A stretch of 64,000 nucleotides of DNA, from positions 62,001 through 126,000 of the forward strand of contig QEYB01000610.1 of the NCBI GenBank assembly GCA_017562135.1, written 5' to 3'. The notes under the pieces are model-generated. The model did not search any database and was not told where the DNA came from. It worked only from the letters and a program-made list of their open reading frames with translations. The stretch is from Dipylidium caninum. Its lineage: Eukaryota > Platyhelminthes > Cestoda > Cyclophyllidea > Dipylidiidae. This document shows positions 52,301 to 63,100 of the stretch, piece by piece. A program made the position numbers and the translations under genes. Position 1 is the stretch's first letter. Every line of letters begins with the position of its first letter.

Positions 52301-54557
52301 CTCCGCTAAGTAGCAAATGCCCCTGAAGGCCAGCAAACAATTGCTTTCTTACAAAAACAAATTGAACTCCCATCGTCAGCTTAATGAAGTGTGAAACATC
52401 TACTCTGGGATGGGAATACTGCGACTGAAGGGATGTGTCCGGGGCGGATAATTGCCAAAACGCAATCCAGTGGCTTCTTCGCCCAACACTGGTGTATCAC
52501 GCGAATAAAAAAATGTGACAAACTCGTGAATGCGAACGCGCGTCAACCGTAACTATGACAGCTCTGGGCATCAAATTTGTGAGCCTAGTACACCCAACCG
52601 TATGTGGCATTTTTGGAGGAATTACATGGGCGAGGAGGATTTAACTAGAGGCACATGAACCTCTGCGCAGGTAGGTGGCGTTCTGGACTATCTGAACGTA
52701 GACTGAACATAAACATTTTTAAGGCCATTACTTGTCTGAAAGCTCATAAACCGGGTGACCCAAAAAATATTTGATGGATTGTACCGGCGCTCATCGCAAC
52801 AGTCGGAGGGACGTCGGGGGTGATGAACGATATGTGGCATGGCTTGAGAACCCGTGAAGTGCCTACGTTCCTTCGCCCTCTTACTTGAAGCATCGTCGTA
52901 ACACAACCCACCGCGCTGCACTCGACAACGCGCGGGGCAAGAAAAACCAAACCACTGACTCGCAAGTGGAGAGGGTGCGGCTCACCGGCTCCAAGGAATG
53001 CGCAACCTTGCATAAAAGGGCAAGTGGACGCTCTGGTCAGCGAAATGTCGACAAGCCACCTATTTATGCGTCCTCATCGCCTCTCCTGCCAAGTCGACAC
53101 TAAGGTAAACACGCCAGCGGTGCCATCCCGTCGTGTATTTACAACGACTTTGTTAGGCACAAACCCACTCTGCATTGGAGCAGGTCGGTGGAGAGTGGCA
53201 GGGGCTGGTGAGTGGGAACGGAGCCTCGCGAGGTAGTCCACGAATGGACCAATGAAGATGGACTTTTTCTAGCTCTCAACTTTCGACCAGTCTCGTTGTT
53301 TTAGCTTCGGAAGAAGTGGCAGCGCCCGGGACAGCAGGTAAACTTCACTGCGGTGACACTTTTATTTCGTCGTTTAGTGCTTCTAGCGGGATAGAAAGCT
53401 TGGGACCTCGATTTGCAGTCGCTTTCAACCCCACAAGTCCTTCCATCCCGTTGCGGATCGGAAGGCATGTTCAAAGACGAAAGGTCGGGGCCCTAAGGAT
53501 GCCCACTTCGTCCTTCATCCGATCAGGGATTAGGGGAGGGATGGGCGCAAACCGAACTGAAGTGGTGTTTTTGGCGAAGAAAATTTTTCTCGGCACACGG
53601 GAGTTTTGCGATATTGAGGCCAAAACCCCCTAACGACCTTTTAGTTTATTCACTCGTCGATATCTTCAGCCCCGCATACCGAAGTGCACATGGTTGAGGA
53701 GTGTTCGCGATCACGAGGTAGTTCCCTCAAACTTTTCGTCGTCTCAGCGAGCGAAAGCGGTTTCGGGCACGGGTCAGCCATCAGCGGCAGCGACAACGAC
53801 AGCGGCAGCAGCGACTGAGGCTGGTCGGGGAGGCGCAGCTAGTAGGAACACGCCTCGCATGCTGCGATTGGCCCTTTCGACGCAAAAAACACTGCCACTT
53901 CAATCGATGTTGGCGAGGTGCGATTTAGCAGCGAACAACCTCCAATTACCACCTTGAGGTTTTCGCCTCGAACACATGGGATCCGAAACTGCGCACGAAG
54001 TAGACCGAGGCTGATGGCAAGGAATGCGAGTAAATGATGAGCGGTTGGAATTCACCAGAGTATCGATGGAATCTGCGCACTTGGCGTCGCATTCTGACCC
54101 AGGTTTGGCGAGACTCGTTGCTTCGCGCTATCAATGACGGAACAGATCACCTCCGAAGGCCGTAACCGAGGGAACTCAGCAAAGCCATTTGACGGTCTAT
54201 CAGTGTTCGCAATGCCAACGAGGAAAAAAAGCGGCGTGTGGGGCTTATGCCTCCTCGAGAAACGATTGTGTATTGGGCCCTGAGTAAAAGTGTTCGATGC
54301 CATGGATGCTCCGTTTTACCTTGAAGGGAAAATAAGGCGGGGGGCGCGGGAGCGGCAAAAGGTTGCTGGCCAAGCGTGTCGCACTGTTAATGCGGAGGTG
54401 GCACTTTTTAGGCTTTGGAGGTTGCAAATTCATCACCTTTGAAGACAAGAACTGGCATTCCGAGTGCTTCAATTGCAGCAAATGTAACTCGAGTCTGGTC
54501 GGTCGTGGATTCCTGGTCGAGGACGGAGGTGTGGTCTGTCCAGACTGCAGCGCCTAA
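49316..54557 (+). CDS. FHL: Four-and-a-half LIM domain protein (exons 49316-49486, 50343-50687, 51717-51903, 54412-54557; 282 aa)
   Basis: Four exons with GT-AG borders and matching phases (0, 0, 1) give a complete 282-residue protein, close to the 279-280 of vertebrate FHL proteins. An N-terminal half LIM (Cys12-Cys36) precedes four full LIM domains at about residues 45-97, 106-158, 167-217 and 226-280. Each keeps the CxxC, WHxxC (HWHEAC, AWHEEC, PWHKEC, NWHSEC), CxxC and terminal CxxC/D zinc ligands, so two zinc ions per domain are expected. Linkers such as KSFIPRGN, KFTSKDDK and LVGRGFL are FHL hallmarks. FHL proteins are adaptor scaffolds at muscle Z-bands, focal adhesions and in the nucleus. 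ATG 49316 is the first in-frame Met and gives the usual very short leader. Introns are 856, 1029 and 2508 bp. The order and count of domains distinguish it from PINCH, paxillin or testin. Confidence 0.95.
49624..49643 (+). other. Tight G-quadruplex motif in FHL intron 1
   Basis: Runs of four, three, five and five G are separated by single bases (T, T, C), an ideal short-loop G-quadruplex pattern on the sense strand. It lies about 137 bp downstream of the first coding exon's donor site. Confidence 0.7.
50724..50770 (-). other. C-rich tract in FHL intron 2 (G-quadruplex on template strand)
   Basis: Starting 36 bp after the exon 2 donor, the sense strand carries many C-runs (six, six, three, three, four, four, four) in 47 bp. 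The complementary strand can form G-quadruplexes. It also makes a long polypyrimidine tract close to a donor rather than an acceptor. Confidence 0.6.
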
Positions 54558-55449
54558 TGCCTCCCGTTAGACGTCCCTTTTTCTCCATCACACCCTTTCC
54601 TCCTTCCGTCTGCTTTCTGTCATCATAACAGCCACAGCCACTTCTCCAGTCAAACGTACCCTGGTGTTTACGCGATACTGACAGTCGATCCAAGGCAATT
54701 TACCAATGCAATTCCTCAACGAGAACGTTATTCGGCTACCTGCCTCCGGCCTCCTCTGTTCACCGCTCTGGACTTGGTAAATTCTGCCCCGCCCACGAAC
54801 TCTTCTTCGATGGGCGATGTGCAGTACGTGTATGAAAGCCCTAGTTTATTCCCTTATTAATTTTTCCTCGTCTCACTTCACTAATTTCTACGAAATCGCG
54901 TTAGTAAAATGTTGTAATTTTCTCTTCCTCTCGTCTGCCGGAGGGATTACGTTCCCCTGAAAAAACCTCGAGTCCACTTTTGAGTTTGCAAGATTATTTG
55001 GAATGACGGCATCCCCGACAGAGATTAGTGGGGAGGAAGGTGGGGCAGCGACGGCCACCGTCTTTGGGTGTAGAGGCAGGAAGAAAAAAAGTCCCAGGAA
55101 TTTTTATTCATCCCTATTCGGCCGACAGAGTTGGACCTTTTAGAGGCCACCCGCTAATTCGGGGAAAGAGCTTTGTGGATGTACCGAGACAAGCGACTCC
55201 AGTCGGGTCTGACAGTAGAGTCCATCTTCAGAGCAATGAAAAAGCCTCAAATTTTAAATGGAAGATGAAGGCATATTCACATATTAAGTTGGTGACTATG
55301 AAACAGGCTTTTTATATAAGCAGAAAAACAGGCGTAATTCTGCACATTATTTACTATACTCAATCTAAATTACATTTGCATATATTACTTGGTGTCAATG
55401 ATTGGAGAGGACAAATAGGCCTTTTTGAAATATAATTAATTTTAGAGTT

Positions 55450-55455
55450 AATAAA
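55450..55455 (+). promoter_or_regulatory. Candidate AATAAA polyadenylation signal for FHL
   Basis: It is the clearest AATAAA downstream of the FHL stop on the same strand, in an AT-rich stretch, implying a 3' UTR of about 0.9 kb. An earlier non-canonical signal could be used instead. Confidence 0.35.
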
Positions 55456-56283
55456 CGACTCAATGTCTTTTACAATATCATTTCGGTCATTGTGTTCGTT
55501 TGTCTCTTAAGAATAATTCCTAATCACGAAGAAGGCAGTGATCGGGTGAGTGTAGAAGCTTTCTGGTGGTTTCTGGTGGTCGTCGTTGTGCGTTGTCGCC
55601 ACGTAGTATCATTGCGCCGTGCAGATTTAGCAACGCTGGTTATTGTTTCCTCTTTCCCTCTTCCTCACAACCTTCTTACCGTTCATGACACCAACCTCAC
55701 AAAAATGCCACCCGGCCGCTGTCATGCCTTCGCTCGGTCGAGGAAGTAATGAAGGACACTCCCCTCATGCTTACCATCATATACCTTCTTATTCCTAATT
55801 TTTTTTTGATGCAACTTCGGCCTAGCGGTGTGTGCTGCGGCTGTGTTCATTCTTCTCTACCCATTTGCTCGATCTTTTCTCACAATCAGCACAAGGCATG
55901 ATTTGATGCAGAACTGGCGGCAAACGTGTGTTGCGAAGGAAGCAACGGAGGTGCGCGCTTGATCACCTGCCGTTGCCTTGGTTGCTCGTACAGTCGGTAC
56001 ACATGAGTCCAACCTTTTCCTTCATTTCGTCTACGCAGATGTCTTAACACAGCTGTAGCCGAATGGATAATTCCTAGTTTAGCCCCAAGTTCACACGTAG
56101 TTGTGAGTGTGTGGACCAGATTCCATAGCAGTCCTTAATTCCTCCTCAGTATCAACATAGGCCGGTGGTCACTCTCGAGGCGCGTTGACGATACTCCGGT
56201 TGACAGAAAGAAGCATTTCGAACCAATCATTGGCACTTTTCAATTGGTAGATCTGTGTTTAATAATTCTCAAAAAACAAAACT

Positions 56284-56490
56284 TTAGTAAAACGCGGAGC
56301 CAAAAATAAGAAAGATCTGTGAGATGAGGTAGCTAAGATGGCTACCAGCAGCGCACTCATGCCTCACATTGGTACGAATGCACTCGTTGCATTGCACAAA
56401 GCTCACGAACACTGACAGAACAAGAGCAAATGCAGACAGGAAATCACTTTCAAACACATAGAATGCCAACTCTTGCAGTAACAAAATCAT
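56284..56490 (-). CDS. Candidate two-helix membrane microprotein (68 aa)
   Basis: ATG 56490 opens a 68-codon frame with two hydrophobic segments (about residues 17-34, rich in F/L/V/S, and about 53-67, ending FLIFGSAFY). They flank a Cys/His-containing loop (QCNECIRTNVRHECAAGSH). An ATTAAA poly(A)-type signal lies about 20 bp after the stop (56258-56263, minus strand). I recognise no family. It could be a small membrane protein, the last exon of an unseen gene, or chance in AT-rich DNA where hydrophobic frames are common. Confidence 0.25.
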   Translation of the reverse strand: MILLLQELAFYVFESDFLSAFALVLSVFVSFVQCNECIRTNVRHECAAGSHLSYLISQIFLIFGSAFY

Positions 56491-57026
56491 TTGACCCAGT
56501 GTTTAAAAATGCCAGGTTGAATTTCAACTCGATTGTAGTGAAAAAGTCAAGCGCACGCAGTTTAGTGATCACAGAAAGTGTCTAAGAGTAGGAGCAGCGT
56601 CTTGTCCACCCTGTTTAAATGAAGCACAGGCACCTGAGAGACCTGTGCCGTTGGAACGACACCTAACACAAATGGCTGCCTGAGAGCCAAAATTCTTGTT
56701 GCAAAAAGTGATCTATGACTAGTCAAACCATGTCTTGCTGAGTGAGGCCCCGCCAGGGCGACCGTTTGGCCCTTCTCCAGGCCCCAGTTACATATATCTT
56801 CACCCGTCCGCGTTAACTGCTAGACAGAAGTGCAAGCGGGGTTTGAACGAGGGATGTACACAAGTTGCAACATAGTTCATCTACTTTAACTGAAGTAATT
56901 AAAATTAACAACATTCAGAGGCGCGCCTCTGTAAATCATTACTCACGAACGGTCCAGGGTTATGTAATTGTTTCGCCCTGGAACGCGAACCCAAACATTC
57001 CAATTTAAAATCACTCAATACCGTGG

Positions 57027-57032
57027 TTTAAT
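57027..57032 (-). promoter_or_regulatory. Candidate ATTAAA polyadenylation signal of ATR
   Basis: ATTAAA on the minus strand lies about 110 bp downstream of the ATR stop codon. It is the common variant signal and fits a short 3' UTR, but it is a six-base match only. Confidence 0.35.
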
Positions 57033-57141
57033 CAAAAGCGCAGTCCGAATAATGTCACGGCTAAGAAGCAATTGGGGCAAGAGAAAGAAATTTAAAAAAA
57101 GATACATTCTTTGTAAAAATTCTGTACAAAATGAAAGTGGC

Positions 57142-60100
57142 CTATAAAAAAGGCATCCATCCTTTATACATTTGGCAAAGACGATCGACTGAAGTTGCCT
57201 CTTTGATAAGAACATCCACCTACAAACAATAGTTAATTCGACAGAATATCAACCTCGTAATACGAGGAAGGGCCATAACAACTCCCTCAATTAACTCTAC
57301 AAGTCGGAATTCCGAAAACTAATTGACTCATGCAGCGGAGGTCGAGCATATGCACAAGTGTATATTAAAATCATGAAAATTTTCCACAAACGCCCAACAC
57401 AACAGGAAGCAAGATAATTCACATGAAGGCGAGGCTTTTTAAACTCTGTACAAAACCCTGAAATGCGCGAACCGGGCGGAGAGGCGGGCTGTCCACAAAC
57501 GGAACCACCGGTGTGGCCCTTCTAAGAAAGTGGGTTTCTTCACTCCTATGAGTGGCAACATTCTCATTTCAAGAACCATGCTTATGCCAATTTATGGAAC
57601 ATTAGATAAATTGAAAATAATACGAGTCTTCTATCTAAAACACAATTCCCAGTTGCCTCCGAGACGGTTTACTTCAAGCTTGGGTGCTTATCTCCCGAAG
57701 TAAGTATACAGTAAAACGACTGCGCATTGACCCCAATGCTGATGAATGCGATCCTCTTTGAAAGCTTATATTTAGCCTAGAGCGCAGTTTTAAATCAGTC
57801 CATTACATCATTCTCACAAAGTAACCGGTGATGGCAATCACATGGAGAACACTATGAAGATTTAAGTTTCACAGATTAGAGATAATGGAAAAATTAACGC
57901 ATTTTAAGAGAGAAGCCAATTCCCCGGTAAGCACAAATTGATTGAAGTAAGTGACGTACTTGGCCCTCCACAGACATGGGAAGGAGTTTACTCAGGTCGT
58001 CATGCTCGGTTATTTTGCCTCGAAGACGGTCTTCCATCCCGTTAAGTTTCTCCATCGCAGCGCGTGTTAACTTGTTCTCGCAAGATACTTCATGGCATGC
58101 TTTGCGGCTCCGACGACCCCCTGAAAGGTTTTACAGGGAATGAAACGAAATCACCGCACAAAAAAGTCATTTGATACTTCATAGACCATACCCGAATTGC
58201 AAACATTAAAAAAATGGGCAACACGAGAATTCAGCTGGCTGACCATTGAGGGTAGAAGAAGAGAACTAAATTACCTTCCGTGGCAGGAGCATTCGAATCT
58301 GAGTTCTTTTCAACAAGGGCGTCGAAGTATATCGGTTGAAAGACGGCCAGGAGGGGACCGGCTTCGGAGCGCAGGAGACGCATTGTAACCTCGGCGCACC
58401 GTCGAAAGGTGCCCTCAAAGCCCGTTGGACCCATGGCATGAACGAGACTGCGCGTTAGCCGGAAAGGTACGCGCTCCGGCCACGGCAGTGTTAGCCCCGT
58501 GTTAAAGACGCAACTGAAGTCTACATGCACCACTCCGCCGGTGGTGCAGTCAAAAAGGATGTTTTCCGTATGTCGATCGCCCAGACCCAAGACGTAACCC
58601 ACCATACTCATCACCGCACATGTGCGAACATACGTTTCTCTCGCCTCATACCTATGATTCGGTGCGTGGGTGAGGCCGGGAGAAAGAGCGCAATACGTCA
58701 GCAACACCCAAAAATTTGAGGCGACAAAAATGTTAATAATGGGAGAAACTTACCACTCACTAGGATTGGGGAAAACATTTAAGAACCAACGGTAGAAAAC
58801 TAGTGGGTACATCGGGAGCAAGTTTTTGAGGAACTTTTCTCTTTTAACTCTAAAAAGTAAAAAGATGCGGCAATACGCATGAGGCATTAGGTGGGCATCA
58901 AAGCAGATTTAAAAGAAAAGCCTCCACGTTAGAGCTAAGGAGGGAAAGAAAAGAGAACCTACCCGAGGGGATCTTCTAGCAGTGGAGCATGACGGTTCAT
59001 AGTGACCCAGTTAAAAGGTCGTCCGATTTCAGCATAGAGTGAGGTTAGAATATTGCGGAACGGTTGAGTGTTGCTGACCCACTCAATAAGGCCTCCGTGC
59101 TCTCTCAAGGGAATCACCGCCTATTAAGTAAGGGCAAAACGGTCAGTTAGCATATCAAAAAATAACAGTTATTTGTGGGCACTTAAAAACAGAAGTCAGC
59201 CAGCTCAAAGAAACGTTGCAACTCTGTCCATAGTGGGTTAACGATTAAGGACAAATTATTTTAAAATTCAACCTCATCGAGACACCCTTGCTGTTCTGTA
59301 GTCGGGATCTGTGTCGGCGATCAACACACTAACCTTTTAAAGAGCCTGCCATAATTTTAGGTCAGCGAAGAAGCACTTAGTTTCCTTGACAAACGGGACA
59401 TTGCAAAGACAAGTGCAATTTTAGATATCACCCAAAAGTAACATGCGAAATTTGCACTCACAAGATCTGACTGCCCTGAAAGTCACTAGAACTAGGATAA
59501 TGTCCACATTAGACACACATGAAAGGTATAAAATATTAGAAACACGAAGTAGAAACGCACGTAAGTTCGAATCCCCAAACCCCGGTGGCGTGTTTGGGGG
59601 TTCTTCAGCAAGAACCTGTTGATAATGCTATTCATGTCCATAAGACGACTGTCTTTTCGGAGATCATCCTAGTAGAAACAACACATAGCCGCGTGAGCCA
59701 AATTATGGCAAAATAGACACATTTGCTACTAATCCCTTGAGAGGGAATCTACTTAGTATTTGATGCTCAATTTGTTTCGTCAGAATTATTACCACCGTAC
59801 CGACAAAAGAATAGATGGTATGAATATAGTGAAAATGCTCAATCATAGGTAATCAGGTTGATGCCTAATAAACAAGCCCTAAGATTTGAGTACACATCAA
59901 ATATGCCTCTCAAAGTGTTGCATAGAAGTTGGTTTGGCACAAGGATGCCAAAAGGGAAAGAACCCACGCACATTCGGCTTAGCCACAATGGCGTATCGGC
60001 GACCGTCACTGCCAAGCCAGTACATCTTTTTAGGGCGAGTCTGCGAACCAAGTATTTCCACATCGTCTTCCAAACGCACTAAACACACAAAACGGCTGGC

Positions 60101-63100
60101 AGCTCCGAAAGGCTGGTGGAGTTGAACCTCCTCCCTGGAGGCGTGGGGACGAAGCAGAGAGGGCACCAGTTGACGATGCACAGGAATCAGTACGCTCGAA
60201 AGGTCGCTTGGAAGATTATATCAAATGAGATGAGTAAACCTAGATTTACATCGCTATTTTGATATTTTATTGCTACACTGGTGGAGTGCACAGAGAGGGG
60301 AGATCTCGAACAAGAGCCAATACAAACAAACGTACTAATTGTCATAGATGGAGAAAATAGCATTTGTTTTGCAAGATCAAGTCAAATAAATTATGTGGAG
60401 GCAATTTTCCAAAATACCGCATCTTAAGTTAACAGACCACTTTTTCTATGATAACAAACAAATGAAAGAGACAACCTGAATTGAATAGAATTAGGACAGT
60501 CAAGGCGGTACGCAACCATTGCGCAACATACCGAAAAATCGAAAATTGAGAGTATAACACAACTACTCGAGTAATTGAGCTGAAGGTGAATGGAACTTAA
60601 ACATGTGGGAGCAAGATCAACTTCCCATGCAGTGTTACTGGTTTATTTTTTGCGTGAATGAAGAATTAAAAAAGAGGAAGTGCTAGTGGAACTAGTCTTT
60701 TTTGGTGCTATTTATTTATTAACCCCGAAACAGCCCTTCTGTAATCAAGATCGGGAGAAAGGGGGAGGGGCAAAAAGCACGCAAAACAACAATTGCTCGG
60801 CTACACATATCAGGGCCCATAAAATCAACTTACCATGTTTCAAGCAGCCTGGTGAATGAACGAACAACTTGAGAGATTTTGAAAGACTTTATGTCCCTAC
60901 GATCGGACGATAAGAAGAGATCGCTTATTGCTCTCAGGTGTCCACACAAACCCACAAAGTCCTGAAGCAGAATAGAATGGATTAAAAATTAATCATTAAG
61001 TGTAGGGGGTCAGGTAAGGGTAAAAAGATTAAAGGGTGATAAATGAGGCAAATGAACTATACGAAAACAAATATTGCGGCACACAAACATGTCGAAGCAG
61101 TAGAAAAGTATAATCTTAGATGAAAAAAACATACCGAGATAAATTTATATAACGACTTTTGGCGAGTTCTACAAGAGTATGAACAGAATGGTAAGAATAA
61201 ACGCTTAAATAGGGTATTCAATGAAGCGTGACTGGGATTTACCTGATGGCTGAACAAATTTGTTGGAAGCGTTCATGCCTTTGAGAAACTGCCGCCTAAA
61301 ATAAAAAAGAATGAAAGGCCAACCAAAGTGGTGTCAGAAGAAAAGAAAGTTAAAGTACAAACCAACCTCGTGAAGTGAAACGACAGACCAAACGGTTTGT
61401 TGTGGATAGGCTAAAGTAATTCGAACGATCAAATCTATTAACATCGTTATAACAGCCGGATGTTCGTGGCAAACTCGAGACAAAATCTGTCCGATCGCTG
61501 TATAAAATTGGAACGGGGGAATTTTGGATAGACTCTGCTTCATTAGCTGAATTAAAATAAAATAATGTCAAGTGACCTGAAAGCATAAAAGTGGTAACTA
61601 TGTGCAAATGAAACTTACCTCTTGTACCTCATTGAAAGTTTTGAACATATCGGCATCGACAGATTTCGGGTTGGTGCCACGCCGAATATTGGACGAGGTT
61701 GAAGTCTGCTGCTGACGTTGCTGGATTTTCGCGACCTCTGTTCCATAATCCAGCCAAAGGGAAAGAAAACGAGGCATGGATTGGAAAATAAACTGGCTGC
61801 CACACGCCAAGGCATTACCATAGTTCTCCAAGGCAACTTTGAGCAAAATGCTAAAAAAGCAAAGGTACATGCCTTTCCTAAAAACGTTCCAACACATGAA
61901 ATGTGTAAAGGCACTCTATTTACTTATGTTGGTTTCCTGACTGGTTGCGGGCTTCATCGACATAGTGGGCCAAACGGAAGTGTGCTTTTCACAACCGGGG
62001 AAAGACTCGCATATGTCAGAGTAGAGGTGTTGTGTGGTGTCGAAGTCAAAACGGCTGGTCTCCTCACAGTAGCGTGCATGTAGCAGTAAAGTCTTAGGGG
62101 TAGGAAACAAGACATTAACAGCGCCAATGTCACCAGGTAGCAAAAAATAATAGTCAGCCGTGTTGGTAACAGTGCTTGGGCCGATAAAGTCAATTTACTA
62201 TCAGGCCATCAGTAAACAATATTGACCTAATAATTTTTTTGTATTTTTGTACAAAAAGCTGTCAGTGGGGTCAAAGAAAACTTGACCTGAAATGAAGCTT
62301 AGCCATTAATAGTTGCCATGATGTGTCATTAAAAAGTGACCTGATAACGTTGCCAGAAGCAGGGGAGAGAAAGGGAAAGTGAGAGGTAGTAATGGTAATA
62401 TGTGTAACGGTGAATGACTAACTTGCAACAAAAAATCCCCATCGGATGCCCTGGGAGTGCTCCCTCTGGAGTAGAGTGAGGAAGCAGCGAGGGATTGAGC
62501 GAGACTTCGTGTCGAGGAGGAAAGGGGGGCAAGAGCCTTGAGACCCTCATCCAGGCAAGCGAGTGCAGCTTCACGCTTTCCCGCCTGCCACAATAACTTC
62601 GCTCGCTCTCTCAGAGCGCCCACACTGCCCAGACACTCGGCATTCAACACGCAAGTATAGGCCGCCATGCACTGCCCAGCTCTGAGTCGTAAATAAAAAT
62701 GGTTAGTGGATATCGGCCCCGAACTACTACCTCAATCACTCAGAAAAAAAACTCTAGAATGGTTCTTAAGAGAGTCATACTTTCTTGCCAATTTAGCTCG
62801 CCGAAGCCAACTGTCACCAAGCGCAGAGTGCAGAAGTTGTAGTTGATGGGCCCTAAGTTGGTCCGAGAGACTAGAAGGTGAGGTTGAAAAGGCTGCCTTA
62901 AGACGGGAGGCTATGAGCTGTAGTGTCGAGTGCCGCATGGCAAGAACCGGCTCCAGTGTATGAAAAGTCGGCCTAGACTGATGCACTCTGGCATCAAGCC
63001 ATGAGAGCAGATTACCCACGAGCAGCTAAAACGGACAATTATAAGACGGTAGAAGTATGCTAAAGAAAGTCCATTTTAAAGAAGGATAATGTAGAACTTA

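Larger units (their letters stand above)
54558..57141. other. Convergent intergenic region between FHL and ATR
   Basis: This 2.6-kb gap holds the 3' ends of two tail-to-tail genes. Composition changes from GC-rich to AT-rich across it. It contains the FHL-side AATAAA (55450), a short two-helix minus frame (56284-56490) and an ATTAAA for ATR (57027-57032 on the minus strand). A tRNA-like GTTTGAAC near 56838 does not fold into a tRNA. Confidence 0.5.

Noticed and set aside
53694..53957. Ala/Thr-rich plus frame within FHL intron 3
   Set aside because: It could suggest an alternative exon, but it contains no LIM residues, has no good acceptor, and its Ala/Thr run comes from a short CAG/ACG-type repeat.
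56740..56860. Possible minus-strand tRNA around a TTCAAAC loop
   Set aside because: The flanking bases do not pair into a T-stem and no acceptor or anticodon arm can be drawn.
59561..59580. GTTCGAATCCCC resembling a tRNA T-loop
   Set aside because: It lies inside a conserved ATR kinase exon, and the rest of a tRNA is absent.
59858..60125. Plus-strand open frames over ATR kinase exon
   Set aside because: They are antisense shadows of the exon at 59972-60206, which has clear ATR motifs on the minus strand.
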